The notes: generated by a model from the letters alone, not told the origin. A stretch of DNA of 64,000 nt from Collinsella aerofaciens (GCF_028209395.1 NZ_JAQLDQ010000008.1:9315-73314); one strand, 5' to 3'. Counted from the stretch's first letter, positions 41,519 to 51,209 are shown. Made by a program: numbers and translations.

Positions 41519-41923
41519 ATGGCTACTGCTAAGAAGAACGTTCGCGCTGCCCGTCTGAAGCGCGCGGACCGTAAGAACATTTCCGTGGGCCAGGCTCACA
41601 TTCGTTCTACGTTCAACAACACGATCGTTTCGATCACCGATCCCCAGGGCAACGTCATTTCCTGGAAGTCGGCTGGCCAGGTGGGCTTCAAGGGCTCCCG
41701 TAAGTCCACGCCGTTCGCTGCCCAGATGGCTGCCGAGGCTGCTGCCAAGCAGGCCATGGAGCACGGTATGAAGAAGGTTTCCGTCTTCGTCAAGGGCCCC
41801 GGCTCCGGTCGTGAGACCGCCATCCGCTCCCTCCAGGCTGCTGGCCTCGAGGTCTCGAGCATCCAGGACAAGACCCCCATTCCGCACAACGGCTGCCGCC
41901 CCAAGAAGCGTCGCCGCGTGTAA
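41519..41923 (+). CDS. rpsK: 30S ribosomal protein S11
   Basis: The protein is 134 aa: [33 protein letters not shown] and the C-terminal [12 protein letters not shown] are the S11 core. It forms part of the small-subunit platform. Confidence 0.97.
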   Translation: MATAKKNVRAARLKRADRKNISVGQAHIRSTFNNTIVSITDPQGNVISWKSAGQVGFKGSRKSTPFAAQMAAEAAAKQAMEHGMKKVSVFVKGPGSGRETAIRSLQAAGLEVSSIQDKTPIPHNGCRPKKRRRV

Positions 41924-41942
41924 CTGAAAGGATCGTATCAAT

Positions 41943-42539
41943 ATGGCAATCGACAGGACTCCTGTTCTTAAGCGCTGCCGTCAGCTCGGGATCGATCCCG
42001 CTGAGCTCGGTTACAGCAGCAAGAAGGAATCTATCCGTCAGCCCAAGCGCCGTCGCAAGGAATCTGAGTACGGCATGCAGCTGCGCGAGAAGCAGAAGGT
42101 CAAGTTCATCTATGGCGTTCTGGAGAAGCAGTTCCACGGCTACTTCAACAAGGCCCGTAAGATGAACGGCGTCACCGGTGAGAACCTCATGATTATTCTT
42201 GAGTCTCGCCTCGACAACGTCGTCTTCCGTCTTGGCTTCGCCCGCACCCGCAAAGAGGCTCGTCAGTCCGTCCGTCACGGTCACTTCACCGTGAACGGCA
42301 AGCGCGTGGACATCCCGTCCTACCGCGTCAAGGCCGGCGACGTCGTCGCTGTCGGCGAGAAGTTCCGTGACCTTCTCCCCATCAAGGAGGCTCTGATTTC
42401 CTCCGAGCGCTTTGAGGTCCCTGGCTGGCTCGAGGTCGATATCGAGAAGCTGTCTGGTAACGTGCTCGCTCTGCCGACGCGTGAGCAGATCAGCGGTGAT
42501 ATCAACGAGCAGCTCATCGTCGAGCTCTACTCTAAGTAG
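41943..42539 (+). CDS. rpsD: 30S ribosomal protein S4
   Basis: The protein is 198 aa. An S4 RNA-binding domain is at about 88-150 (SRLDNVVFRLGFARTRKEARQSVRHGH). It nucleates 16S rRNA assembly and in some bacteria represses this operon. The N-terminal zinc Cys set of some S4 proteins is not complete, so this is the zinc-free type. Confidence 0.97.
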   Translation: MAIDRTPVLKRCRQLGIDPAELGYSSKKESIRQPKRRRKESEYGMQLREKQKVKFIYGVLEKQFHGYFNKARKMNGVTGENLMIILESRLDNVVFRLGFARTRKEARQSVRHGHFTVNGKRVDIPSYRVKAGDVVAVGEKFRDLLPIKEALISSERFEVPGWLEVDIEKLSGNVLALPTREQISGDINEQLIVELYSK

Positions 42540-42571
42540 TCCATCCGGGCTGCTGAGGCTGGAGGTAATAC

Positions 42572-43513
42572 ATGTCAGAATTCATTAGGCCTCAGGTTCA
42601 GGTCGAAGAGATCAACGAGACGTCTGCTCGTGTCTCCGTCGAGCCGCTCGAGCGTGGCTACGGCGATACGCTGGGTAACTCCCTTCGTCGCGTTCTTCTG
42701 TCCTCGCTCGAGGGTGCCGCCGTCGAGGCTATTCAGATCGATGGCGCGCAGCACGAGTTCATGACCATCCCTAACATGGTCGAGGATGTCACCGACATCG
42801 TCCTGAATGTCAAGGGTCTTGTCTTCAGGGCTCTCGGCACGACCGACGAGGCGACCGCCACCATCTCGGTTGACGGCCCGTGCGAGGTCACCGGTGCGGA
42901 CTTCTTTATTCCGTCCGAGTTTGAGCTGGTCAACCCCGAGCAGCACATTGCTACGCTCACCGAGGGTGGCCATCTCACCATGAGCATGCGCATCGGCTAT
43001 GGCCGCGGCTATGTTTCTGGCGAGGCCAACAAGCGCGACAACGATCCCATCGGTGTGATCCACGTCGACTCGCTGTACTCGCCGGTTTCCCGTTGCGCCA
43101 AGCTCGTTGAGGCTTGCCGTGTCGGTCAGCACACCGACTACGACCGCCTTGTCCTCGAGATCGAGACCAACGGCTCCATCGCCCCGCGCGACGCCGTGGT
43201 CCAGGCTGCCAATATCATCAACCAGCATATGGCCGCCTTTATGAACCTTGCCGAGACCCCCGAGGTCGAGGAGGAGGCTTCGATCTTCGCTCCCGAGGTC
43301 ACCAACGACAACGCCGAGCTGGACAAGCAGATCGAGGATCTGGACCTTTCCGTCCGTTCCTACAACTGCCTTAAGCGCGCCAGCATTCACTCGGTCCGTC
43401 AGCTCGTTGAGTTCTCGGAGAACGATCTGCTCAACATCCGTAACTTCGGTGTTAAGTCGATCGAGGAAGTGAAGGACAAGCTTGAGTCCATGGGCCTGAG
43501 CCTGAAGGCTTAA
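42572..43513 (+). CDS. rpoA: RNA polymerase subunit alpha
   Basis: The protein is 313 aa. The N-terminal dimerisation domain has LERGYGDTLGNSLRRVLLSSLEG. An acidic linker (EVEEEASIFAPEVTND) leads to the C-terminal DNA-binding domain (LDLSVRSYNCLKRASIHSVRQLVEF...NFGVKSIEEVKDKL). Standard place between rpsD and rplQ; GGAGG precedes the ATG. Confidence 0.97.
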   Translation: MSEFIRPQVQVEEINETSARVSVEPLERGYGDTLGNSLRRVLLSSLEGAAVEAIQIDGAQHEFMTIPNMVEDVTDIVLNVKGLVFRALGTTDEATATISVDGPCEVTGADFFIPSEFELVNPEQHIATLTEGGHLTMSMRIGYGRGYVSGEANKRDNDPIGVIHVDSLYSPVSRCAKLVEACRVGQHTDYDRLVLEIETNGSIAPRDAVVQAANIINQHMAAFMNLAETPEVEEEASIFAPEVTNDNAELDKQIEDLDLSVRSYNCLKRASIHSVRQLVEFSENDLLNIRNFGVKSIEEVKDKLESMGLSLKA

Positions 43514-43543
43514 TGCTTCGCATATTTGAGGAGAAACTAGACC

Positions 43544-44011
43544 ATGCGTCACAACGTTAAGAAGGGCCTGAAGCTCGGCACCGATGCGAGCCACACCAAG
43601 GCCATGAAGAAGAGCCTTGCTAAGGCCCTCTTCGAGAACGACCGCATCAAGACCACCGAGACCCGCGCTAAGGCGCTGCGTTCGGTCGTCGATCCGATCA
43701 TCACTTGGGCCAAGAAGGGCGACCTGCACTCTCGTCGTCTGGCTATCGCCAAGCTCGGCGATAAGCAGCTCGTTGCCGAGATCTTCGACAAGGCTGCCCA
43801 GGGTATGTGGCAGGACCGCAACGGCGGTTACACCCGCATCATGAAGCTCGGTAACCGTAAGGGCGACAATGCTCCCATCGTTATCATGGAGCTCGTCACC
43901 GAGCCTTGCACGCCTAAGGCCAAGAAGGCTGCTCCGGCCCCCAAGAAGGCCGCTGCTCCCAAGAAGGTCGAGGCTGCCGAGGAGGCTCCTGCTGAGGAGA
44001 CCGCTGAGTAG
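43544..44011 (+). CDS. rplQ: 50S ribosomal protein L17
   Basis: The protein is 155 aa. The first 120 residues are typical L17 (LGTDASHTKAMKKSLAKALFEND, KLGDKQLVAEIF). A low-complexity Ala/Lys/Pro/Glu tail of about 35 residues follows, an extension common in Actinobacteria. Last gene of the block; a strong terminator follows. Confidence 0.97.
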   Translation: MRHNVKKGLKLGTDASHTKAMKKSLAKALFENDRIKTTETRAKALRSVVDPIITWAKKGDLHSRRLAIAKLGDKQLVAEIFDKAAQGMWQDRNGGYTRIMKLGNRKGDNAPIVIMELVTEPCTPKAKKAAPAPKKAAAPKKVEAAEEAPAEETAE

Positions 44012-44037
44012 ACAATCCGTCTGCATAGGCTATATTC

Positions 44038-44068
44038 GAGGGGTACGTTCGCGTACCCCTCTTTTTTT
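44038..44068 (+). terminator. Rho-independent terminator of the ribosomal block
   Basis: GAGGGGTACG (44038-44047) and CGTACCCCTC (44052-44061) form a perfect 10-bp stem with a 4-nt loop, followed by seven T. Confidence 0.95.
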
Positions 44069-44103
44069 GTCGAAATGCCATTGCCTGTTTGTTGGGAGCG
44101 CCC

Positions 44104-44928
44104 ATGACCGCGCCGTCTGATTTCAATTCGATTCCCGAGCTCGACGCCACGCTCGTTTTCCGCGTGGCCTACGATGGCTCGTCCTATAGCGGCTTTGCCG
44201 AGCAGCCTGGCCAGACGACGGTTGCGGGTGAGCTACGTCGAGCTATTGAGACGCTCCTGCGCCGTCCGATCGACCTGACGTGTGCGGGACGTACCGATGC
44301 CGGCGTGCATGCGGTGGCACAGTTTATCAGCGTGCCCGTAACGGACGCTGAGTTGGCTTTGACGCGCCGTAGGTGGCTGAGGGCTATGGATGCCCTCCTG
44401 CCCAAAGATATCGCCATAAACGAGGTCTACAAGGCCCGTAGGGGCTTTTCTGCCCGCTTTGACGCGCGGTCCCGTACGTATACGTACCGTATTGCCGATC
44501 GCGATGCGCGCCCCGTGCTCTCGCGCGGTGCGGTGTGGTGGCATCGCTATCCCCTCGACGTCGATGCGATGGCGGCCGCCTGCCCTGCGCTTTTGGGCGA
44601 GCAGGACTTTAAGAGCTTTTGCAAGGTTGCCTCGGCCGTTGGCAAGCCCACGCATCGCTGCGTGATGCGTGCCGAGTTTGGCCATGAGGTTGCGTTTGGC
44701 GAGGACATCCTGACGTTTACCATCGAGGGCAATGCGTTTTTGCATTCGATGGTCCGCACGATCGTGGGCACGCTTGTCGAGATTGGCATGCATCGCCGTG
44801 AACCCGAGTGGATGCGCGAGGTCATCGATGCTTGCGACCGTACCGCTGCGGGCCCCACGGCTCCTGCCTGCGGCCTTACGTTTATGGGCGTGGATTACGA
44901 TCCCGCCGAGCTTGTCGTGCTCGACTAG
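44104..44928 (+). CDS. truA: tRNA pseudouridine synthase A
   Basis: The protein is 274 aa from the ATG at 44104; an in-frame TTG at 44089 is less likely. Catalytic Asp65 lies in CAGRTDAGVHA; FRVAYDGSSYSGFAEQPGQTTV and NAFLHSMVRTIVGTLVEIG are other TruA landmarks. It converts U38-40 of tRNA anticodon arms to pseudouridine. Typical position after rplQ. Confidence 0.95.
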   Translation: MTAPSDFNSIPELDATLVFRVAYDGSSYSGFAEQPGQTTVAGELRRAIETLLRRPIDLTCAGRTDAGVHAVAQFISVPVTDAELALTRRRWLRAMDALLPKDIAINEVYKARRGFSARFDARSRTYTYRIADRDARPVLSRGAVWWHRYPLDVDAMAAACPALLGEQDFKSFCKVASAVGKPTHRCVMRAEFGHEVAFGEDILTFTIEGNAFLHSMVRTIVGTLVEIGMHRREPEWMREVIDACDRTAAGPTAPACGLTFMGVDYDPAELVVLD

Positions 44929-45089
44929 GGGAGGGCTCGACGCGTCGTGCGTCGACACCTGTCATCTGTGGGCTGCGCGTGTGCAACATCTGTTCTTGAC
45001 GTGCAATACAACTGGTGTCTCATTGCTTTTATTGCCGGGGTGTACCATGAACCACGGTTTGATTCATTGCTGTCGAGAGGACGGATAAC

Positions 45090-46130
45090 TTGGTTCGACG
45101 TGGCTCGCATCCGCGACTTTCGGTGATCCTTGTGGTAGAAGGTTCGCCCAGCTATGCGATGCGTGCGCTCGAGAGTATCCAGAACCAAGACCTCTACGAT
45201 TTGCAGATTGTCGTTGTCTGCCGCGATGCTGCGCCCGGTGTGCGCCATTCGCTTCAAGTTGCCGCCGACAGGGACATCCATATTGATTTGATTGACGTCG
45301 AGGACGCGAAGCGCGGCGCTTGTCTTCGTGCCGGTTTTGCTGCCTCGCGCGGCTCTCAAATCATCGCCATGAACGCCGATGAGTGGTTTGCTCCGCAGTC
45401 TCTTTCCAAGATGGTCGATATCGCGTGCGATACTGCGGCAGACATAGTGCTCCCCACGGTGTCGCTCGACCGCTATGATGCACATCGAGAGCGCCATTCG
45501 CGCGTCTTGGATGCTGCTCATATTTCCATTGATAGCAAATCTTCGATGGTGGCCGGGCTGCCTCAGTTGATTTTAGGCGGCCTAGTCGCTCAGACCTCTG
45601 GCGTGATGTACAGCCGCTCGCTGTTTGAGGCATGCCTTTTGTGCGACAAGGTGTTTCGCACAGTTGGGTTTATGGCATGCGCGCTTTCGCAGGCACGATG
45701 CGTGTCCGGCTGCGGCGATGCTTGTTTCCACGCGGCGGCACCTAAGCTTACAGATGCCTTTGATCCCACCATGTATGCCAAGGTATCCGATGACACCCGA
45801 GCGCTCGACGAGCTTGCTGACTCACTCTCGGAAGCAGATAGCGGTGGTCGGCTCAAGCTGGCAAGCCAAAAGTTCTACTTTGCCGGACTGGTCGCCTGCA
45901 TCGAGAATTTGTGTCTGAGCCCGCATGGGGTGTCGTCAATCGAGCGTTCCGCCCGCATGCGTGATATGCTCGAGGCACCTCGAACCCGTCAGATGGTCGC
46001 CGCGCTCAAGGACAACCATCGGGGACTCGGTCTGTTGTTTGGACCGATCGCCAGCGCCAAGCCCGCGCGCTGCGTGATGTGTACGCATCTGGCAGCTTTT
46101 CTTAACCGGACGGGCGCAAAAACCGCCTAA
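45090..46130 (+). CDS. GT2-like glycosyltransferase
   Basis: The protein is 346 aa with a TTG start behind GAGAGGACGG. The N-terminal LSVILVVEGSPSYAMRALESIQNQDLYDLQIVVVC is a GT-A nucleotide-sugar fold, and GSQIIAMNADEWFAPQSLSKMV takes the place of the usual DXD region (Asn-Ala-Asp-Glu). No membrane segment. The C-terminal half is not conserved to my eye and has several Cys. A donor or acceptor cannot be named; the altered DXD may mean weak or changed activity. It sits alone between truA and argR. Confidence 0.65.
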   Translation: MVRRGSHPRLSVILVVEGSPSYAMRALESIQNQDLYDLQIVVVCRDAAPGVRHSLQVAADRDIHIDLIDVEDAKRGACLRAGFAASRGSQIIAMNADEWFAPQSLSKMVDIACDTAADIVLPTVSLDRYDAHRERHSRVLDAAHISIDSKSSMVAGLPQLILGGLVAQTSGVMYSRSLFEACLLCDKVFRTVGFMACALSQARCVSGCGDACFHAAAPKLTDAFDPTMYAKVSDDTRALDELADSLSEADSGGRLKLASQKFYFAGLVACIENLCLSPHGVSSIERSARMRDMLEAPRTRQMVAALKDNHRGLGLLFGPIASAKPARCVMCTHLAAFLNRTGAKTA

Positions 46131-46137
46131 ACGGCTC

Positions 46138-46173
46138 ATTTCGAAACAAACTTGCATAGAATTGTTTCGAAAT
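46138..46173. promoter_or_regulatory. 12-bp perfect inverted repeat upstream of argR
   Basis: ATTTCGAAACAA (46138-46149) and TTGTTTCGAAAT (46162-46173) surround a 12-nt loop, just after the glycosyltransferase stop. A second A/T-rich partial symmetry (AATAG...CTATT) lies at about 46198-46216. There is no U-run, so an operator is as likely as a terminator; A/T-rich sites before argR are often ARG boxes, but the match to that consensus is not good. Confidence 0.45.
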
Positions 46174-46262
46174 GCGTTCTTATACACAAAAGCATTCAAA
46201 TAGCGTTAAACTATTCAATCACTGATTGATTGTCTCCACCATCTTTTGGAGAGAGGGTTTGT

Positions 46263-46700
46263 ATGGCTAAAAAACGCAATGGGCGCCAGGATGCCATTAG
46301 AGATATTGTGCGCAATAAGGACGTCCGCACGCAGCGTGTGCTGGTCGATGAGCTCCGCGCCATGGGCTTTGATTGCACGCAGGCGACTGTCTCTCGCGAT
46401 ATTGCCGACATGGGGCTGCGTAAGCTCCCTGAGGGCATCTATGTTCTGGCAGAGGACCTGCACTTGCAGCGTATGGTTTCCGAGCTCGTTACGGGCGTTC
46501 TGCGTACCGATAATCTGGTTATGATCAAGGCTCAGCCTGGCACGGCTTCCGGCATCGCCGCCGCCGTTGATGCGGCAGAGTTGCCCGATGTGCTTGGCTC
46601 GCTTGCCGGCAACGATACGATTTTGGTCATTGCCCAGACGGCCGAGGACGGCGAGCGTCTTGAGGCGCTGATCAATAAGCTGAGCAATTCTCGCAAGTAG
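46263..46700 (+). CDS. argR: Arginine repressor ArgR
   Basis: The protein is 145 aa from the ATG at 46263 (GGAGAGAGGG upstream). The N-terminal winged helix has RQDAIRDIVRNKDVRTQRVLVDELRAMGFDCTQATVSRDI, and the C-terminal oligomerisation/arginine-binding domain has QPGTASGIAAAVDAA and GNDTILVI. It represses arginine biosynthesis genes with arginine as corepressor. No arginine genes are in the window. Terminator GGGGGTA (46751-46757)/TACCCCC (46772-46778) follows. Confidence 0.93.
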   Translation: MAKKRNGRQDAIRDIVRNKDVRTQRVLVDELRAMGFDCTQATVSRDIADMGLRKLPEGIYVLAEDLHLQRMVSELVTGVLRTDNLVMIKAQPGTASGIAAAVDAAELPDVLGSLAGNDTILVIAQTAEDGERLEALINKLSNSRK

Positions 46701-46750
46701 GCGTGCGGGTCGTGCGCTCGGCACTGTGTGCGTGACATGGTGGCTTGTAA

Positions 46751-46778
46751 GGGGGTATCGACGTTGGTCGGTACCCCC
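46751..46778 (+). terminator. argR terminator
   Basis: GGGGGTA pairs with TACCCCC, followed by TATATTGTTTG. Confidence 0.6.
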
Positions 46779-46827
46779 TATATTGTTTGCCGGTATAAAG
46801 ACCGTCCACCAGGTCGCTTTAAACTAA

Positions 46828-46866
46828 AAGGCCCCCGAGCACTTTAATAAGCTGCTCGGGGGCCTT
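46828..46866 (-). terminator. Terminator of the penicillin-binding protein gene
   Basis: AAGGCCCCCGAGCA (46828-46841) and TGCTCGGGGGCCTT (46853-46866) form a perfect 14-bp stem. On the minus strand it ends in TTTTAGTTT, so it terminates the PBP transcript, which stops 24 bp away. Confidence 0.9.
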
Positions 46867-46889
46867 GTTGCTAATGGCCGGATGAATTT

Positions 46890-49088
46890 CTAGCCAACAG
46901 TATCGTCAGGCGTGGGCGAGGGGTCGGGAGTGGGCGTAGGCGTGGGCGTGGGCGTGCCGCCATCGCCGCCGGTCGAACCACCAGTGGAACCGCCCGTCGA
47001 GCCACCGGTCGTACCGGTGTCGCCGGTGGTGTCGCCGCCCGTAGTCTCGGTGGTCGTGGTCGTCGTGGTAGTCGTCGTGGTGGTTTCCTCTTCGTCCTCG
47101 TTCTCGTCCTTGTCGTCGATCTCCGTCTTCTTGGTGTTGTTGGTGCCGTAGAACTTCCAGACGCTGTTGTTCTTGTAGGTGGGCGCCGTTCCGGTCGCAA
47201 ACTCCTCGCGCTCGGTACCGGTCAGAACGGTGTTCATAAACCGCTTAAAGACAGGCAGGTTGGTGCTGTCGCCCAGCAGGTCCGTGCCGTATTTTTGGAT
47301 GGGGATCTCACCTGCGGAATAGCCGGTCCACAGGGCGCACGCCAGCTGCGGGGTATAGCCGCAGAACCACAGGTTGGTGGTGTTGTCGGTGGTGCCCGTT
47401 TTGCCGGCATAGGGCTGGTTGACGCTCAGGGCGCCGGCAGCACCCGTACCGCCGCCCTTCATGACGCCGGACAGAACATCGGTGACCGCGGCGGCCTCGC
47501 CCTCGGTAAGCACCTGTGAGGGATTGTCGGTGTGCTGGTACAGCACCGAACCGGTACGAGAGTCAATCTCGGTGATGGCGATCGGCTGGCGATAGTAGCC
47601 GCCGTTGGCAAACGTCGCGTAGGCGGCGGCCATCTCGAGCGGCGAGATCGAGCCGGTGCCGAGGGTCATGACGGGAACGTCCTCGATGTTGTCCTTGGCG
47701 GGATCGATGCCGAGCTTTTTGACGAGCGAGATGATCTTGCTGTTGCCGACGGCTTCCGCCACCTGGATGTAGCCGGTGTTGGAGGAGTATGCCGTTGCCT
47801 GCTTAAGCGTGATGTTGCCATAGCTATGGTTGGCGTAGTTTTGGACCTCGGTCGTGGTGCCCTTGGCCTTGAGCGGCGAGTTGCAGTTGAGGGTGACGTT
47901 GGGGTTCATGCCGTTTTGGATGGCAGTTGCCAGCGTAAAGGCCTTAAAGGTGGAGCCGACGGGGCGCTTGGCCGTGGCATGGTTTACGTGGTTCTCGTCG
48001 GCGTTGTAGTCGTAGCCGCCCACCATGCACTTGATGTAGCCGGTCTTGGGGTCGACGACGACCATGCCCATGTCCAGGCCGTCGAGTGAGAGCGTGTCGA
48101 GCTGCTCGCGGACGGCATTCTCTGCCACCTGCTGCATCGTGGGGTCGATGGTGGTCTTGACGGTCAGGCCGCCCTTAAAGAGCACGTCGGTCGAGAACTC
48201 CTGCTCCAGCAGCTGCTTGACATAGGCGACAAAGTAGGGCTGCGAGTATACGTCAACGCCGCTGCCCGAGATTTCGGTCACGTTGAGGGTGATGGGCTCG
48301 GCCTGTGCGGCATCGTGCTCCTCCTGCGTGATGTGGCCCAGGCGCAGCATGTTGTCGAGGACCTTGTTGCGACGGGACAGCGCTAGGTCGGGGTTGACCG
48401 TGGGGTCGTACTGCGAGGGCGAGTTGGGGAGGCCGATCAACAGTGCGGCCTCGCTCAGGGTGAGATCGGCGGCGCTCTTGGACAGATAGGTCTCGGCTGC
48501 GGCCTCGATGCCGTAGGCGCCGTGGCCGTAATAGATGGTGTTGAGGTACATCATGAGGATCTCGTCTTTGGAGTACATGTCCTCCATCTTGACGGCGATG
48601 TAGGCCTCGCGCACCTTGCGCTCGATGGTCGAGTCGAACTGCTCCTCCTGCAGGATGGTGTTGCGCACCAGCTGCTGGGTGATCGTCGAGGCGCCTTCGT
48701 GCCCGCCGCCGAGGGTTGCCACCGCAGCACGCGCGATACCCCACAGGTCGATACCGCCGTGCTCGTAGAAGCGCTCGTCCTCGACGTCAACGGTGCCCTG
48801 CAGCACGTAGGGGGAGACCTCGTCCTTGGTGATGGACTTACGGTTTTGCGTGTAGAAGCTCGCGATCTTGTTGCCGTTGCAGTCGACGATCTCGGTGGGC
48901 TCGCTCACCAGATACGCGTTGGCGTCGGTGTAGTCGGGCAGATCGGACAGCCAGCGGTTGACGTTGCCGACCATGCCGATGCCAAACGCCACGCCCGCAA
49001 TCAGCAGAAAGCCCAAAAACGAGAGCAGGATTATGGGCAGGGCATGCGTCTTTGAACGGCTGCGTCCCTGTCGTTGGCGAGGACCCAT
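46890..49088 (-). CDS. Class A penicillin-binding protein (transglycosylase/transpeptidase)
   Basis: The protein is 732 aa from the ATG at 49088 (GGAGGT upstream). It has a short basic cytoplasmic head and one transmembrane helix (about 15-40, ALPIILLSFLGFLLIAGVAFGIGM). The GT51 domain has EDERFYEHGG and GASTITQQLVRN. The transpeptidase has Ser in GSTFK, the SSNTGY motif and GKTGTTDN. It polymerises and crosslinks peptidoglycan outside the membrane. The C-terminus is low complexity: a run of about twelve Thr, Gly/Ser/Thr repeats, then alternating Pro-Thr, a wall-spanning tail whose repeat number could vary. Confidence 0.95.
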   Translation of the reverse strand: MGPRQRQGRSRSKTHALPIILLSFLGFLLIAGVAFGIGMVGNVNRWLSDLPDYTDANAYLVSEPTEIVDCNGNKIASFYTQNRKSITKDEVSPYVLQGTVDVEDERFYEHGGIDLWGIARAAVATLGGGHEGASTITQQLVRNTILQEEQFDSTIERKVREAYIAVKMEDMYSKDEILMMYLNTIYYGHGAYGIEAAAETYLSKSAADLTLSEAALLIGLPNSPSQYDPTVNPDLALSRRNKVLDNMLRLGHITQEEHDAAQAEPITLNVTEISGSGVDVYSQPYFVAYVKQLLEQEFSTDVLFKGGLTVKTTIDPTMQQVAENAVREQLDTLSLDGLDMGMVVVDPKTGYIKCMVGGYDYNADENHVNHATAKRPVGSTFKAFTLATAIQNGMNPNVTLNCNSPLKAKGTTTEVQNYANHSYGNITLKQATAYSSNTGYIQVAEAVGNSKIISLVKKLGIDPAKDNIEDVPVMTLGTGSISPLEMAAAYATFANGGYYRQPIAITEIDSRTGSVLYQHTDNPSQVLTEGEAAAVTDVLSGVMKGGGTGAAGALSVNQPYAGKTGTTDNTTNLWFCGYTPQLACALWTGYSAGEIPIQKYGTDLLGDSTNLPVFKRFMNTVLTGTEREEFATGTAPTYKNNSVWKFYGTNNTKKTEIDDKDENEDEEETTTTTTTTTTTTETTGGDTTGDTGTTGGSTGGSTGGSTGGDGGTPTPTPTPTPDPSPTPDDTVG

Positions 49089-49250
49089 ATATTGACCTCC
49101 AGGTATGTCGTGCCGGACGGTAGATGTGCCGTCGAGGCAGGATGAACATAAGTTATTACACGATAAACCAAACGGGGCGCGCGAGGCCTCGTGTATGCTG
49201 GAAGACGGCATTTTTCAAAGTGAATGCATACCTTGGTAAGGAGTTTGCCG

Positions 49251-51209
49251 ATGGCGATTCGGGCGATGGGGCCGAGCGGACAATACGAGACTGGATTGGA
49301 TGCTGCCGGTGCGGCGCTGCCCGAGCTGCTGGCGCCGGCGGGCGGGCTCGACCAGATGCTTGCGGCCATCGCCGCGGGTGCCGATGCCATCTACGCGGGG
49401 TTGGGCGGCTTTAACGCCCGCGTGAGCGCGCATGGCTTTACGGATGACGAGTTTGCGCGCGGCTGCGCCGTGGCGCATGCCCATGGCGTGCGCGTGTACG
49501 TGACGCTCAACGTGTTCGTGTTTGACGATGAGCTGTCCGATGCGGTGGCGCTGGGAGCTCATGCACTGGAGCTGGGCGCCGATGCTCTGATTGTGGCCGA
49601 TGCCGGGTTGGCCTGCGCGCTGAGCGCGGCGATTCCCGGGGTCGAGATTCACCTGTCTACGCAGGCGGGCGTTCATAGCGAAGGCGCCGTGCGGCTTGCC
49701 GCCGATGAGCTGGGGGTCGAGCGTGTGACGACGGCGCGCGAGCTGACGGTCGACGAGATTGCGGCGCTATGTGCCACGGGCGTGCCCATCGAGGTATTCT
49801 GCCACGGTGCGATTTGCATCGGTTATTCTGGGGCGTGCGAGTTCTCGGCCCTGCGGCGTGGACGCTCGGCGATGCGCGGCGACTGCACGCAGCCGTGCCG
49901 TCTGGCGTACGACCTGGTGGACGAGGCGGGGCAGAGCGTTGTCGCCGTCGAGGGAGATCGCCTGCTGTGCCCGCGTGACTATCTGGGTATTGCGCATCTG
50001 CCCGAGCTTGTAGATGCCGGCGTGGCGTCGCTCAAGATCGAGGGGCGCATGAAGAACCCCGATTACGTATTCAACGTGGTGCGGGTGTGGCGCCGGGCAC
50101 TCGATATGCTGCGCGACGGCGCGTGGGACCCCGATGTCGTGGAAGAGCTTGAACGCGAGCTGGGAAGGTCGTTTAACCGTGGGTTTACCGATGCGTACCT
50201 GCGAGGGCGTTCGGGTGCCGAGCTCATGAGCTTTGAGCGCGCAATTAACCAGGGCGTGCGCGTGGGGCGTTTGGTCGCTGTGGGCCACGAAGAGGTGACC
50301 GTTGAGCTCGACGCCGCCGTGGCGGCGGGTGACACGCTCGAGATTCGGTTCTATCCGGGTGTCGACGCGCGTCCCGATGTGCCCAAGCGCTGGCCGCAGG
50401 TGCCCTGCCCGGTGGATGCCGCAGCGGGGAAGCGCGTCGTCGTGCATTGCAAGCGTAAGGTGGACGCGGGCTGCGAGGTGTACCTGATTCGCAGCGCCGG
50501 CGTGTTGGATCAGACGGCGGCGGTGTTGGAGCGCATGCGGGCCGAGGCGGATGCGATTGCGCCCGTTGCGCGTGCCGTTGAAGTGCTGCCCTTTGAGGGC
50601 GTTGCGGTGGATGGCGGTGCATCGACGGAGTTGGTGGAGTGCGCGGCTCCCACTCGCATGGTTTTTGCTTGGCAGCTGATGGATGCCGACCCGTGCGGAG
50701 AACTCGATTTGTCCGACGCCGTTGTGGTGCTTGACGAGGTGTGCCGCGCGAGTGACGCTGACTGGACCCGCTCACTGATGCAGCGTGCCGGGCGCGTCGT
50801 CTGCCGCAACCTGGGACAGGTGGTGATCGCTCGCGAGCTGGGCGTGACTTTTGACGTGGCGGCGCCGGTGTTCTGCGCGAATCGGGCCACGCTTACCTGG
50901 CTGCGCGGACTCGGTGCGGGGCGGGTGTACTTGCCGGCCGAGTTGCTCGGCAATGATGCGGAGCGTATTGCCGAACTGGCTGCTGAACCCGGCGTCTTGG
51001 GTCCGGTCGACGCCGACCGTCCCGAGCTTATGGTGTGCGAGCACTGCCTGCTGACCGCCGAGGGCGTCTGCGCCACCGATGCGACGGGACAGGTCCGTTG
51101 CCGCGACTGCTTGCGTCGTCGGCAGGCACGCTATCTGGTCGAGCGTGACGGTACACGTCTGCCAGTTGCCATTGACGCATGCGGCAGGACGAGGATTTTC
51201 CTGTCGTAG
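49251..51209 (+). CDS. U32 family peptidase (RNA hydroxylation type)
   Basis: The protein is 652 aa from the ATG at 49251 (AAGGAG upstream). PELLAPAGGLDQMLAAIAAGADAIY opens the U32 barrel, and EVFCHGAICIGYSGACEFSALRRG...RGDCTQPCR is the U32 signature with conserved Cys. A C-terminal Cys cluster (CEHCLLTAEGVC...CRDC) looks metal-binding. Relatives (RlhA, TrhP/YegQ) hydroxylate rRNA or tRNA rather than cut protein, so an RNA-modification role is likely. Divergent from the PBP gene. Confidence 0.88.
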   Translation: MAIRAMGPSGQYETGLDAAGAALPELLAPAGGLDQMLAAIAAGADAIYAGLGGFNARVSAHGFTDDEFARGCAVAHAHGVRVYVTLNVFVFDDELSDAVALGAHALELGADALIVADAGLACALSAAIPGVEIHLSTQAGVHSEGAVRLAADELGVERVTTARELTVDEIAALCATGVPIEVFCHGAICIGYSGACEFSALRRGRSAMRGDCTQPCRLAYDLVDEAGQSVVAVEGDRLLCPRDYLGIAHLPELVDAGVASLKIEGRMKNPDYVFNVVRVWRRALDMLRDGAWDPDVVEELERELGRSFNRGFTDAYLRGRSGAELMSFERAINQGVRVGRLVAVGHEEVTVELDAAVAAGDTLEIRFYPGVDARPDVPKRWPQVPCPVDAAAGKRVVVHCKRKVDAGCEVYLIRSAGVLDQTAAVLERMRAEADAIAPVARAVEVLPFEGVAVDGGASTELVECAAPTRMVFAWQLMDADPCGELDLSDAVVVLDEVCRASDADWTRSLMQRAGRVVCRNLGQVVIARELGVTFDVAAPVFCANRATLTWLRGLGAGRVYLPAELLGNDAERIAELAAEPGVLGPVDADRPELMVCEHCLLTAEGVCATDATGQVRCRDCLRRRQARYLVERDGTRLPVAIDACGRTRIFLS

